Shown here one piece after another: positions 1-7,308 of a stretch of DNA of 64,000 bases. A model generated the notes under the pieces. That model saw only the letters and a list, made by a program, of their open reading frames with translations. It did no database searches and was not told the origin of the DNA. Origin of the DNA: Streptomyces sp. NBC_01431 (GTDB lineage: Bacteria > Actinomycetota > Actinomycetes > Streptomycetales > Streptomycetaceae); NCBI RefSeq assembly GCF_036231355.1, contig NZ_CP109496.1, forward strand, positions 7,006,001 to 7,070,000, written 5' to 3'. The position numbers were made by a program, and so were the translations under genes. The number at the start of each line of letters is the position of its first letter. Within the stretch, counting starts at the first letter, position 1.

Positions 1-786
1 ACCCTCGGCGATCTCCGGGCCGATCAGGTACGGGGCGACGGCGAGCTGCACCGAACCCGAGCCGCGCAGCTGTGCGGCCATCGCCGCGATCGCGCCCTCC
101 TGGTCCAGGGCGGCGGCCATCACCGGCACGGCGAGCCGCGCGGCGAGCAGCATGCCGGTGATCCCGGCGGCTTGCACGGCCTCCTCGCCGCCGACCGTCG
201 TCAGGATGATCCCGTCGGCGGCGGTCGCGACCGTGAAGAGCCGGGCGCGGTCGGCGCGGGCCAGACCGGCCTCGGAGAGCCGCACGTGCAGGCCCTCGGC
301 GAGCAGCGGGTGCGGGCCAAGCACATCGGTCAGCTCGGCGGCGGCGCGGCTGTCCATGACGGCCTGCCGTATCCGGCGGATCAGGGCGCTGTCGGGGCCC
401 GCGAGCAGCGGCACCACGACGGCGACCGGACCCTGGGGGTCGGCGACCTCGCGGCCGGCCGCGCGCGCCTGCTCGACGCGCGCGGTGCGCTCGGCGGCGG
501 TGCGGGCGAGCACGACATCGAGGGTGGGGTACTCGACGGACTCGGCGTCCTCGCTGTCCAGGTAGCCGATGCGGGCATCGAGGCCGGGCAGCTCGGAGCG
601 GGCGATGCTGGTGACCTCTTCGGCGAGGCTGCGCACAGCCGGGCCGGGAACGCCGGGAACGGCGAGAACGAGCGCGGGCGCGCCCTCCGGAGCAACCACC
701 GGTTCCGGGCGGCGGTGCCGGCCGGACTGACGGGGTCGCGGCATTCGTACGGGCAGGCCGGGTGCTGGCCCAGTGGGGGTGCTCAT
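1..786 (-). CDS. CbiX-like (sirohydrochlorin chelatase family) protein, 3' end beyond window
   Basis: Partial gene: 262 codons are visible and the frame is open to the left edge. It looks like the CbiX/CbiK-type chelatase fold of Streptomyces: a basic N-terminal tail, then a hydrophobic strand (ALVLAVPGVPGPAVRSLAEE, about residues 38-57), a D-x-R-I-x-Y-L-D strand and two half-domains. The family usually has a metal-binding HGS motif after the first strand. Here that place reads PGVPGPA, so catalytic chelation is doubtful; this is inference from reading, not alignment. ATG at 786 has no Shine-Dalgarno site. A TAGCAT hexamer lies 8 nt upstream, so a leaderless start is possible. Family call moderate, function uncertain. 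Confidence 0.6.
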   Translation of the reverse strand, partial: MSTPTGPAPGLPVRMPRPRQSGRHRRPEPVVAPEGAPALVLAVPGVPGPAVRSLAEEVTSIARSELPGLDARIGYLDSEDAESVEYPTLDVVLARTAAERTARVEQARAAGREVADPQGPVAVVVPLLAGPDSALIRRIRQAVMDSRAAAELTDVLGPHPLLAEGLHVRLSEAGLARADRARLFTVATAADGIILTTVGGEEAVQAAGITGMLLAARLAVPVMAAALDQEGAIAAMAAQLRGSGSVQLAVAPYLIGPEIAEG

Positions 787-907
787 GCGGCCGCATGCTA
801 CTGGTTTTGCGTGGGCGGCTGTTCGGGGAGGGGGCAGCTGAGCGGTATCTGTCCGCATTTACCCGGAGAGTGGCATAAAGATCAACTGCCCTGATCTGTC
901 TCGGCAC

Positions 908-1891
908 TCACTCGGTCGGGATCCACAGCATGCGCGGGTCCCGCGGCAGTCGCAGACGGCCCTCGGCCAGCGCGGCCGCGATGAGCAGCGAACCTTCGAG
1001 CGGGTCCCCGGCCGCCTCGACCGTGCGCGCGCGGGGCAGTTGCCGCCGGAACTCCTCCCGCACGGGGGCGAGAAGGGGCTCTCCCAGTTTGAACAGGCCG
1101 CCCGTGAGCGCCACTTGGCCGTCCTGCCCGCCATCGCCCGGACAGACCGCCGCGGCGCTCGCGGCGATGTGCCGCGCGGCATCCCGCAGGATGCCGGCCG
1201 CCACTGGGTCCGTCTTCGCGCAGGCGGCGACCTCGGGCGCGAACGAGGCCAGCACGGCGGGCCGGTCGCTCCGCGGATACAGCAGCCCCGGCAGTTCGCC
1301 GGGCGCACCGAACACCGCCTCGACGCGGGCGAGCAGCGCGGCCGAGCCGCCGGGCCGCCCGTCGCGGCGGCGCAGGGCCGCTTCGAGGCCCGCTCGGCCG
1401 ATCCAGGCGCCGCCGCCGCAGTCCCCGAGCAGATGCCCCCAGCCGTCGGCCCGCCGCCAGTCCGTGAGATCCGTGCCCAGCGCGATCATCCCGGTCCCGG
1501 CAGCGACCATCGCGCCCGGCCGCTGGCCGAGCGCACCCGCGTACGCGGTGACGCCATCGGCGGCCAGCGCGATCCTGCGCACCCCGAGCGAACCGGCCAG
1601 TGCCCCGGGCAGTTGGGCGCGCAGGTCGTCCCCCAGCGCGACCATCCCGGCCGCGCCGACCGCCGCCGCGACGATCCGGCCGGCCTCGGATCGCACGCTC
1701 AACTCATCGACAGCGGGCAGCAGTTGCTCGATGAAGTGTCCTGCGTCGATCCCGCCGGGACCCGTACGCACCGGCTCCTTCGAGACGACCACCTCGGCGA
1801 CCGCGCCCGGTTCGAGGCGGCGCAGCGCGAACCGCACCCCCGATCCGCCCGAGTCGGCCCCGAGTACCCACACGCGCTCGCCGCCCGTCAC
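908..1891 (-). CDS. N-acetylglucosamine kinase-like protein (BadF/BadG/BcrA/BcrD ATPase family)
   Basis: 327 residues from the GTG at 1891. The reading frame is open further upstream, but that part (residues before VTGGERVWVLGADSGG) is low-complexity and not family-like. Actin-fold ATPase: phosphate-1 loop LGADSGGSGVRF at about residues 9-20, then VAAGTGMIALG and DGWGHLLGDCGGGAWIG, which are typical of bacterial N-acetylglucosamine kinase-like proteins. Such enzymes phosphorylate amino sugars in the cytoplasm. The substrate cannot be told from sequence, and no sugar transporter or regulator is adjacent. It is divergent from uracil-DNA glycosylase. The start codon is uncertain because no strong Shine-Dalgarno site is visible. 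Confidence 0.8.
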   Translation of the reverse strand: MTGGERVWVLGADSGGSGVRFALRRLEPGAVAEVVVSKEPVRTGPGGIDAGHFIEQLLPAVDELSVRSEAGRIVAAAVGAAGMVALGDDLRAQLPGALAGSLGVRRIALAADGVTAYAGALGQRPGAMVAAGTGMIALGTDLTDWRRADGWGHLLGDCGGGAWIGRAGLEAALRRRDGRPGGSAALLARVEAVFGAPGELPGLLYPRSDRPAVLASFAPEVAACAKTDPVAAGILRDAARHIAASAAAVCPGDGGQDGQVALTGGLFKLGEPLLAPVREEFRRQLPRARTVEAAGDPLEGSLLIAAALAEGRLRLPRDPRMLWIPTE

Positions 1892-2134
1892 AGCGGCCAC
1901 CGCCGACCCGAGCGGCCGCCCGGGTTCTCGCTCGTACGGCTGAAGGTCACCGGACGCAAGGCAATCCCCTCCTTCGGGGTGACCGGGCGGGCGCTGAGCC
2001 GTTCCGCCCGGCCGACTCGACGACTGCGCAGGCCCCGGGGGCCTCGAAGTCTCGGACGAGGGGGAAGAGTAGCGCCGTGAGACGTTGTGGCGGGCGATGG
2101 TCGGCTGCTTGTGCACCGCCCTGGCCTGGGCCAG

Positions 2135-2140
2135 TAGAGT
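2135..2140 (+). promoter_or_regulatory. -10 box TAGAGT of ung
   Basis: TAGAGT matches the Streptomyces -10 consensus TAGRRT and lies 8 nt before the GTG start at 2149. No Shine-Dalgarno site fits between them, so transcription probably starts at or next to the start codon. No convincing -35 hexamer is seen at 17-18 bp. The 257-nt divergent spacer 1892-2148 holds nothing else I can name. Confidence 0.45.
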
Positions 2141-2148
2141 GACGCGTC

Positions 2149-2826
2149 GTGGCACCACGACCCTTGCATGAACTTGTCGAAGCGGGCTGGGCGAAGGCCC
2201 TGGAACCCGCGGCCGGACGCATCGCGGCGATGGGGGACTTCCTCCGGACCGAGATCGCCGCCGGACGGACCTATCTCCCGGCGGGGGCGAACGTGTTGCG
2301 GGCCTTCCAGCAGCCCTTCGACGACGTACGCGTCCTGATCGTGGGCCAGGATCCCTATCCCACGCCGGGGATGGCCATCGGCTTGAGCTTCGCGGTCTCG
2401 CCCGAGGTGCGGTCGCTGCCGGGCAGCCTGGAGAACATCTTCCGGGAGATGCACTCCGACCTGGGTCTGCCGCGCCCTTCCAACGGAGATCTGACGCCCT
2501 GGGCCCGGCAGGGCGTGCTGCTGCTCAACAGGGCGCTGACGACGGCCCCACGCAAGCCGGCCGCCCACCGCGGCAAGGGGTGGGAAGAGGTCACGGAGCA
2601 GGCGATCCGGGCGCTGGTCGCGCGCGGCACACCGCTGGTGTCGGTGCTGTGGGGCAGGGACGCCCGCAACCTGCGGCCGCTGCTCGGCGACCTCCCGGCG
2701 ATCGAATCCGCCCACCCCTCACCGATGTCCGCCGATCGCGGCTTCTTCGGCTCGCGTCCCTTCAGCCGCACCAACGAACTCCTGGAGCGCCAGGGCGCCC
2801 AGCCGGTCGACTGGCGACTGCCGTAG
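2149..2826 (+). CDS. ung: Uracil-DNA glycosylase (family 1)
   Basis: 225 residues, the usual family-1 length. It excises uracil from DNA to start base-excision repair. The water-activating motif GQDPYP is at residues 65-70 (catalytic Asp in that loop), LLLNRALT follows at about 125, and the minor-groove intercalation loop is present as AHPSPMSA near residue 188. The GTG start has no Shine-Dalgarno site but a good -10 box 8 nt upstream, so it is probably translated from a leaderless mRNA. It stands alone, divergent from the kinase-like gene and convergent with the BNR-repeat gene; the convergent ends are separated by a GC-rich hairpin. Confidence 0.95.
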   Translation: MAPRPLHELVEAGWAKALEPAAGRIAAMGDFLRTEIAAGRTYLPAGANVLRAFQQPFDDVRVLIVGQDPYPTPGMAIGLSFAVSPEVRSLPGSLENIFREMHSDLGLPRPSNGDLTPWARQGVLLLNRALTTAPRKPAAHRGKGWEEVTEQAIRALVARGTPLVSVLWGRDARNLRPLLGDLPAIESAHPSPMSADRGFFGSRPFSRTNELLERQGAQPVDWRLP

Positions 2827-2833
2827 CTGCCAA

Positions 2834-2853
2834 GCGGCCCCGGCGGGGGCCGC
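2834..2853. terminator. Bidirectional hairpin terminator
   Basis: GCGGCCCC and GGGGCCGC form a perfect 8-bp stem with a 4-nt loop (GGCG) between two convergent genes. There is no T-tract, as is usual in Streptomyces terminators. Confidence 0.6.
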
Positions 2854-2872
2854 GACAGGCTCCCGTGGTGTG

Positions 2873-3961
2873 TCAGCCGATCACCGCCGCCCGTACGCAG
2901 AGCACGTCCGCCAGGTGTGAGGCGAGCAGGCTCCAGCTGTCGCCGTCGTCGGCGCTCGCGTACACCTCTCCGTTGCGGTTGCCGAAGTAGACCCCCGCGG
3001 GGTCGGCGTCGTCGGTGCAGAGCGCGTCGCGCAGGACCGTGCCGTAGTGCGGGTCCTGCGGGAGGCCCGCCGAGAGCGCGTCCCAGGTCTTGCCCGCGTC
3101 CTCGGTACGGAAGACACGGCACTTGTTGTCCGCCGGGACCCGGTCGGAGTCGGCGGTGATGGGGAAGACGTACGCGGTGCCCGGCCGGCGCGGATGGGTG
3201 GCGGCCGCGAAGCCGAAGGTGGACGGCAGCCCGGCGCCGATGTCCGTCCACCGGTCGCCCGCGTCGTCGCTGCGGTACACCCCCCAGTGGTTCTGCAGAT
3301 ACATGCGGTCCGGGTCGCCCGGGTCCTGGGCGATCTTGTGGACGCACTGGCCGAACTCCGGGTTCGGGTCCGGCAGGAACACCGCCGAGACGCCCTTGTT
3401 GGCGGGCGCCCAGCTCGCCCCCGCGTCACGGGTGCGGAACACCCCCGCCGTGGAGACCGCCACCGTCAGCGCCCGGCTGTCACGCGGGTCCGTGACGATG
3501 GTGTGCAGTCCCTCGCCCCCGCCGCCGGGGACCCATCGGGAGCGGGTCGGATGCTCCCACAGCGGCCGTACGAGCTCGAAGCTCTCCCCGCCGTCCTCGG
3601 AACGGAACAGTGCCGCCGGCTCCGTGCCCGCGTACACCACGCCGGGCGCCTCGGGTCCGGCCGGGCGCAGTTGCCACACCCGCTCCAGTGAGGCACCCGT
3701 GAACTCGGGGAACTTCACGGCCGGTTGCTTCGGTTCGGTCCAGCTCCGGCCCAGGTCGTCCGAGTGGAACACCGATGGGCCCCAGTGCGCGCTGTCCCCG
3801 CCGACGAGCAGTCGGGGCACCGGGCCGTGCCGGGTGTCGATGGCGATGGAATACACCGCCTGGGCGTTGAAGTGAGGCCCGTCGAACTCCCATGTCCCGC
3901 CGCGCCTGCGGCCGAGAAAGAGTCCCTTGCGTGTACCCACCGTGAGCAGTACCTCGGTCAT
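2873..3961 (-). CDS. BNR/sialidase-like repeat (beta-propeller) protein
   Basis: 362 residues from the ATG at 3961, which has a GGAGGGA site 6-7 nt upstream. There are several Asp-box-like repeats of the kind found in sialidases and glycosyl hydrolase-related beta-propellers: FHSDDLGRSW, FRSEDGGESF, FRTRDAGASW, YRSDDAGDRW, FRTEDAGKTW and YASADDGDSW, spaced about 45-60 residues apart. No signal peptide is visible, so it is probably cytoplasmic. The BNR fold does not tell the substrate, and the arginine triad and tyrosine of a true sialidase are not evident. Single gene; the next gene on the strand ends 91 nt upstream. Function unknown. Confidence 0.8.
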   Translation of the reverse strand: MTEVLLTVGTRKGLFLGRRRGGTWEFDGPHFNAQAVYSIAIDTRHGPVPRLLVGGDSAHWGPSVFHSDDLGRSWTEPKQPAVKFPEFTGASLERVWQLRPAGPEAPGVVYAGTEPAALFRSEDGGESFELVRPLWEHPTRSRWVPGGGGEGLHTIVTDPRDSRALTVAVSTAGVFRTRDAGASWAPANKGVSAVFLPDPNPEFGQCVHKIAQDPGDPDRMYLQNHWGVYRSDDAGDRWTDIGAGLPSTFGFAAATHPRRPGTAYVFPITADSDRVPADNKCRVFRTEDAGKTWDALSAGLPQDPHYGTVLRDALCTDDADPAGVYFGNRNGEVYASADDGDSWSLLASHLADVLCVRAAVIG

Positions 3962-4051
3962 GCCGGTCCCTCCAAAACGCCGTTGTTCCGGATAGGGGCC
4001 AGTGTGCACCCGGCCACTGACAAAGGCCTCTGAGTGAAGGAAAGCAGCAGT

Positions 4052-4687
4052 TCAGAGCGGTTCGGTCACGGATGCCACGAGGAGCGGCAGAAACTTCTCG
4101 GCCAGTGCCCCGGGCTCCAGGGCCCCCGGTTCCACATAGCTCTGCCCGAGCGCACCCTCACGCAGAGCGATCACGACCCGCAGGAATTCGGTCAGATCTC
4201 CGCGCGGCCTGAGACCGACGCGCGCGAGCAGTCCCGCGAGCAGTCCGGCCGCCTCCTCGCGCAGCTTGGCGTCGTGCTCGGCCAGGCGCGCGGCGGCCTC
4301 GGGATTGCGGATCGCGTACAGGGTGAACTCGGTCGTCACCAGGAACCAGGTGCGCTCGTCGGGCCCGATGTGAGCGAGCAGCGCGGCGATCCGCGCCACC
4401 GACAGGTCGTGGTCCTGTGTGGCCGCGGCCAGCCTGCCGATCCGCTCCAGCTCGCGTTCGGCGTGCGCGTCGAACAGCGCGAAGAAGAGCTCCTCCTTGG
4501 AGGAGAAGTTGGAGTAGAAGGCGCCCCGGGTGTATCCGGCACGTCGGCAGACGTCCTCGATCCTGGCCGCGCCGAACCCCGACTCGGCGAACACCTCCAG
4601 TGCGGCGTCGAGCAGCCGGGCCAGCGTCTGCGGTCGGCGCTTCGTCGTTCCCTTGGGCACATCCGGCTCCCGGACCCTTGACAGCAC
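4052..4687 (-). CDS. TetR-family transcriptional regulator
   Basis: 211 residues. The N-terminal TetR helix-turn-helix is clear: LLDAALEVFAESGFGAARIEDV, then RRAGYTRGAFYSNFSSKEEL (about residues 24-65). The C-terminal ligand domain is not assignable to a subfamily by eye. It is divergent from a class II aldolase, and a perfect 24-bp palindrome lies between the two start codons (4717-4740). It is therefore probably an autorepressor that also controls the aldolase. The start is taken as ATG at 4687; a start at an internal GTG (VPKGTTKRRP) is possible. Confidence 0.9.
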   Translation of the reverse strand: MLSRVREPDVPKGTTKRRPQTLARLLDAALEVFAESGFGAARIEDVCRRAGYTRGAFYSNFSSKEELFFALFDAHAERELERIGRLAAATQDHDLSVARIAALLAHIGPDERTWFLVTTEFTLYAIRNPEAAARLAEHDAKLREEAAGLLAGLLARVGLRPRGDLTEFLRVVIALREGALGQSYVEPGALEPGALAEKFLPLLVASVTEPL

Positions 4688-4716
4688 ATGCGTCCTCGGA
4701 AAGCATCCGGACGCGT

Positions 4717-4740
4717 ATCGGATACACGAATGTATCCGAT
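4717..4740. promoter_or_regulatory. TetR operator: perfect palindrome ATCGGATACA-N4-TGTATCCGAT
   Basis: Two 10-bp arms match perfectly around a CGAA spacer. The site is 30 nt upstream of the TetR start and 36 nt upstream of the aldolase start, the position expected for one operator controlling both divergent promoters. A half-related ATCCG...CGGAT pair begins just to the left. Confidence 0.7.
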
Positions 4741-4776
4741 GGTGCTCCCCGGCAGCTCCCTCCAGGAGGAACGCTC

Positions 4777-5601
4777 ATGAGTGACCACGAAACCGCCCCC
4801 ACGACCGCCCAGGTCATCGCGGGAGCCGCGGGCCCCACGCCCGAAGGGGCCGGTGTTCCGATGCCGCCGGTCTTCGAGGACGCCGAACAGGAGCGCCGCT
4901 ACCGCAAGGAGCAACTCGCCGCCGGATTCCGGCTGTTCGGTCGCTTCGGATTCTCCGAAGGGGTCGCGGGGCACATCACCGTCCGCGACCCCGAGCACCC
5001 CGACCGGTTCTGGGTGAACCCGTTCGGCATGAGCTTCGGCCAGATCAAGGCGTCCGACCTGATCCTCGTCGACCACGACGGCAACCTCCTGCACGGGGCC
5101 CGCCCGGTCAACCGCGCCGCGTTCGTCATCCACTCCGAGGTCCACAAGGCCCGCCCCGACGCGATCGCGGCCGCCCACTCGCACTCCCTGCACGGCAAGG
5201 CGTTCTCCTCGCTGGGCGTCCCCCTCGACCCGATCACCCAGGACGCCTGCGCGTTCTTCGAGGACCACGGCCTCTACACCGACTACCGGGGCGTGGTCAG
5301 CGACGCCGAGGAGGGCAAGCGGATCGGCGCGGCGCTCGGTGCGTACAAGGCGGTGATCCTGCAAAACCACGGGCTGCTGACCGTCGGGCACTCGGTGGCC
5401 GAGGCCGTGTGGTGGTTCATCACCATGGAGCGCTCCTGCCAGGCCCAGCTGCTGGCCATGGCTGCCGGCACCCCGAAGCACATCGACCGCGAGACCGCCC
5501 TGCGCACCCGGGATCAGCTCGGCGGTCACTTCGCGGGCTGGTTCCAGGCGCAGCCGCTGTACGACCAGATCGCCGCATCCGATCCGGATCATGTCAACTA
5601 G
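4777..5601 (+). CDS. Class II aldolase/adducin family protein
   Basis: 274 residues from the ATG at 4777, with AGGAGGA 6 nt upstream; the open frame upstream overlaps the operator and is not coding. Fold markers of the fuculose-aldolase/adducin family: GFSEGVAGHITVRDP (about residues 58-72), the zinc-binding pair in AAHSHSLHG and a third His in LQNHGLLTVG. It probably cleaves or epimerises a small phosphorylated or free hydroxy-ketone, or acts as a sugar-acid aldolase; the substrate is not readable. It is likely repressed by the divergent TetR protein and induced by that protein's ligand. A strong terminator follows. Confidence 0.88.
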   Translation: MSDHETAPTTAQVIAGAAGPTPEGAGVPMPPVFEDAEQERRYRKEQLAAGFRLFGRFGFSEGVAGHITVRDPEHPDRFWVNPFGMSFGQIKASDLILVDHDGNLLHGARPVNRAAFVIHSEVHKARPDAIAAAHSHSLHGKAFSSLGVPLDPITQDACAFFEDHGLYTDYRGVVSDAEEGKRIGAALGAYKAVILQNHGLLTVGHSVAEAVWWFITMERSCQAQLLAMAAGTPKHIDRETALRTRDQLGGHFAGWFQAQPLYDQIAASDPDHVN

Positions 5602-5640
5602 CTGATGGAGAAACGCGGGTGAGGCCGGGGTCCGGTATGG

Positions 5641-5678
5641 CCGAGGGGCCCGTTCATCGAAGTGAACGGGCCCCTCGG
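5641..5678. terminator. Strong bidirectional terminator, 16-bp stem
   Basis: CCGAGGGGCCCGTTCA and TGAACGGGCCCCTCGG form a perfect 16-bp stem with a 6-nt loop (TCGAAG). It lies between the convergent aldolase and OYE genes. Confidence 0.9.
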
Positions 5679-5693
5679 ACGGCCGACCAGAGG

Positions 5694-6785
5694 TCAGACC
5701 GAGCGGTGGTACTGCTCCGGCACGTGCACCTCGCCGCCCAGTTCACGGGCCGCGTGGCGGGCCCACGACGGGTTGCGCAGGAGTTCGCGGCCCAGCAGGA
5801 CCGCATCGGCCTCGCCGTTGGCGAGAATCTTCTCGGCCTGCCGGGGTTCGGTGATCAGGCCGACCGCCGCGACCGGCAGCGGGGTCTCCTGCTTTACTCG
5901 CGCGGCGAACGGCACCTGGTAGCCGGGCCCGGTCGTGATGCGTACGCCCGAGGCGTTGCCGCCGGACGAGACGTCCAGGAGGTCCACGCCGTGCTCCTTG
6001 AGCAGCGCGGCCAGGCGGACCGTCTCATCAGCGGTCCAGCCGCCCTCGTCCAGCCAGTCGGTGGCCGAGACGCGGAAGAACAGCGGCAGTTCCTCGGGCC
6101 ACACGGCCCGGACGGCGTCGGTGACTTCGAGGGCGAGGCGGGTGCGGTTCTCGAACGAGCCGCCGTACGCGTCGGTGCGCTTGTTGGAGTGGGGCGAGAG
6201 GAACTGACCGATCAGATAGCCGTGCGCACCGTGGATCTCGGCCACCTTGAAACCGGCGTCCAGCGCCCGGCGGGCGGCGTCGGCGAACTGGCCCACCACC
6301 TCCTGGATTTGATCGACCGTCAGCTCGGTCGGTACGCTGTGGTGCTCGTCCCAGGCGAGGGGGCTCGGGCCGACCGGCTGCCAGCCCTCCTCGCTCTGCG
6401 GCTTCAGCGGGGCGCCGCCCAGCCAGGGCCGGTCCGTGGAGGCCTTTCGTCCGGCGTGCGCGATCTGGATGCCCGGGACGGTGCCCTGGCTCCGGAGGAA
6501 ACGGGTGATCCGGCGGAACGCCTCGACCTGGGTGTCGTTCCAGATGCCCAGGTCCCCGGGGGAGATCCGGCCCTCAGTGCTGACGGCTGTGGCCTCCACG
6601 AGGACCAGTCCCGTGCCGCCGGTCGCGCGGGCCGCGTAGTGCGCGAAGTGCCAGTCGGTCGCCACGCCCGCCGCGTCCCCTGAGCTCTCGGCGGAGTACT
6701 GGCACATGGGCGCCATCCAGACCCGGTTCGGGAAGGTCAGGGACCGCAGGGTGTAGGGCTCGAAGAGGGCACTCGCAGCAGGCAC
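5694..6785 (-). CDS. NADH:flavin oxidoreductase, Old Yellow Enzyme family (YqjM-like)
   Basis: 363 residues from the GTG at 6785, preceded by TGGAG at 7 nt; the longer frame upstream runs through the operators and is not used. It is an FMN TIM barrel: LTFPNRVWMAPMCQY at about residue 15, the Gln/His pair in GIQIAHAGRKAS, the substrate His in AEIHGAHGYLIGQFLSP, and NKRTDAYGGSFENRTRL. The Cys in PMCQY and the short length match the class III (YqjM-type) ene-reductases, which reduce activated C=C bonds with NADPH and are often induced by electrophile stress. It is divergent from an ArsR-type regulator with twin operators between, so redox or electrophile control is likely. Confidence 0.93.
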   Translation of the reverse strand: MPAASALFEPYTLRSLTFPNRVWMAPMCQYSAESSGDAAGVATDWHFAHYAARATGGTGLVLVEATAVSTEGRISPGDLGIWNDTQVEAFRRITRFLRSQGTVPGIQIAHAGRKASTDRPWLGGAPLKPQSEEGWQPVGPSPLAWDEHHSVPTELTVDQIQEVVGQFADAARRALDAGFKVAEIHGAHGYLIGQFLSPHSNKRTDAYGGSFENRTRLALEVTDAVRAVWPEELPLFFRVSATDWLDEGGWTADETVRLAALLKEHGVDLLDVSSGGNASGVRITTGPGYQVPFAARVKQETPLPVAAVGLITEPRQAEKILANGEADAVLLGRELLRNPSWARHAARELGGEVHVPEQYHRSV

Positions 6786-6840
6786 GGCAGACTCCAGTCG
6801 GGGTGGCCCGGGGCGCCGGGGCGGCGCCGGGATCGCTTCG

Positions 6841-6856
6841 TACGATACTCGTCGTA
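6841..6856. promoter_or_regulatory. Operator box 1, TACGA-N6-TCGTA
   Basis: First of two identical-format palindromes between the divergent OYE and ArsR genes. Arms are TACGA and TCGTA with a 6-nt spacer (TACTCG). It probably lies in the -10 region of the OYE promoter: a perfect TTGACA reads on the minus strand at 6868-6873. Confidence 0.65.
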
Positions 6857-6874
6857 GTACGGTGGATGTCAAAC

Positions 6875-6890
6875 TACGATGAGTCTCGTA
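6875..6890. promoter_or_regulatory. Operator box 2, TACGA-N6-TCGTA
   Basis: Second copy, 34 bp (about three helical turns) from the first. The spacer is TGAGTC. It abuts the TACAAT -10 candidate of the ArsR gene, so repressor bound here would block that promoter. Confidence 0.65.
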
Positions 6891-6894
6891 CAAT
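6889..6894 (+). promoter_or_regulatory. -10 box TACAAT of the ArsR gene
   Basis: TACAAT lies 7 nt before GTG 6902, so that GTG could be the first translated codon of a leaderless mRNA. The ATG at 6893 would fall inside the -10 box. Confidence 0.4.
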
Positions 6895-7255
6895 GGCTGT
6901 CGTGACCACCGCAACGAACACCCGTGAACTCGCCCACCCGGCGCGCGAGGAGATCCGCCTGGAGTGCGTGCTGCACGCGCTGTCCGATCCGATGCGCATG
7001 CGGGTGGTCCGGGCGCTCGCGACGGCCGAAGGAGAGCTCTCCTGCTCGCACTTCGTGCTGCCCGTCACCAAGTCCACGACCACCCACCACTTCCGCGTGC
7101 TGCGCGAGAGCGGTGTGATCCAGCAGGTCTACCGGGGCACCGCGAAGATGAACGGCCTGCGCCGGGCGGACCTGGACGCGCTCTTCCCCGGCCTGCTCGA
7201 CAGCATCCTCGGCGCGGCCGACCGTGAGGCGCAGCGGCTCGGCGACGAGGCCTGA
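6893..7255 (+). CDS. ArsR-family (winged-helix) transcriptional regulator
   Basis: 120 residues from ATG 6893, or 117 from GTG 6902 if leaderless; the second fits the predicted promoter better. The winged helix is clear: LECVLHALSDPMRMRVVRAL, then SCSHFVLPVTKSTTTHHFRV as recognition helix, then LRESGVIQQVYRGTAKMNGLRRADLD as wing. No ArsR-type CxC metal site is seen. One Cys in the recognition region (SCSHF) could be a thiol sensor, as in related regulators paired with ene-reductases; this is inference. It probably represses itself and the divergent OYE through the two TACGA-N6-TCGTA boxes. Confidence 0.88.
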   Translation: MAVVTTATNTRELAHPAREEIRLECVLHALSDPMRMRVVRALATAEGELSCSHFVLPVTKSTTTHHFRVLRESGVIQQVYRGTAKMNGLRRADLDALFPGLLDSILGAADREAQRLGDEA

Positions 7256-7308
7256 CCCGGCCGGGCAGGCGACGTGGTGCGGCGCGCTCCCGCCCCATCG
7301 CCCCCGTG

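Noticed and set aside
172..894. 240-codon open frame on the + strand
   Set aside because: It lies opposite the CbiX-like gene on the other strand; its sequence is Arg/Gly-rich without motif.
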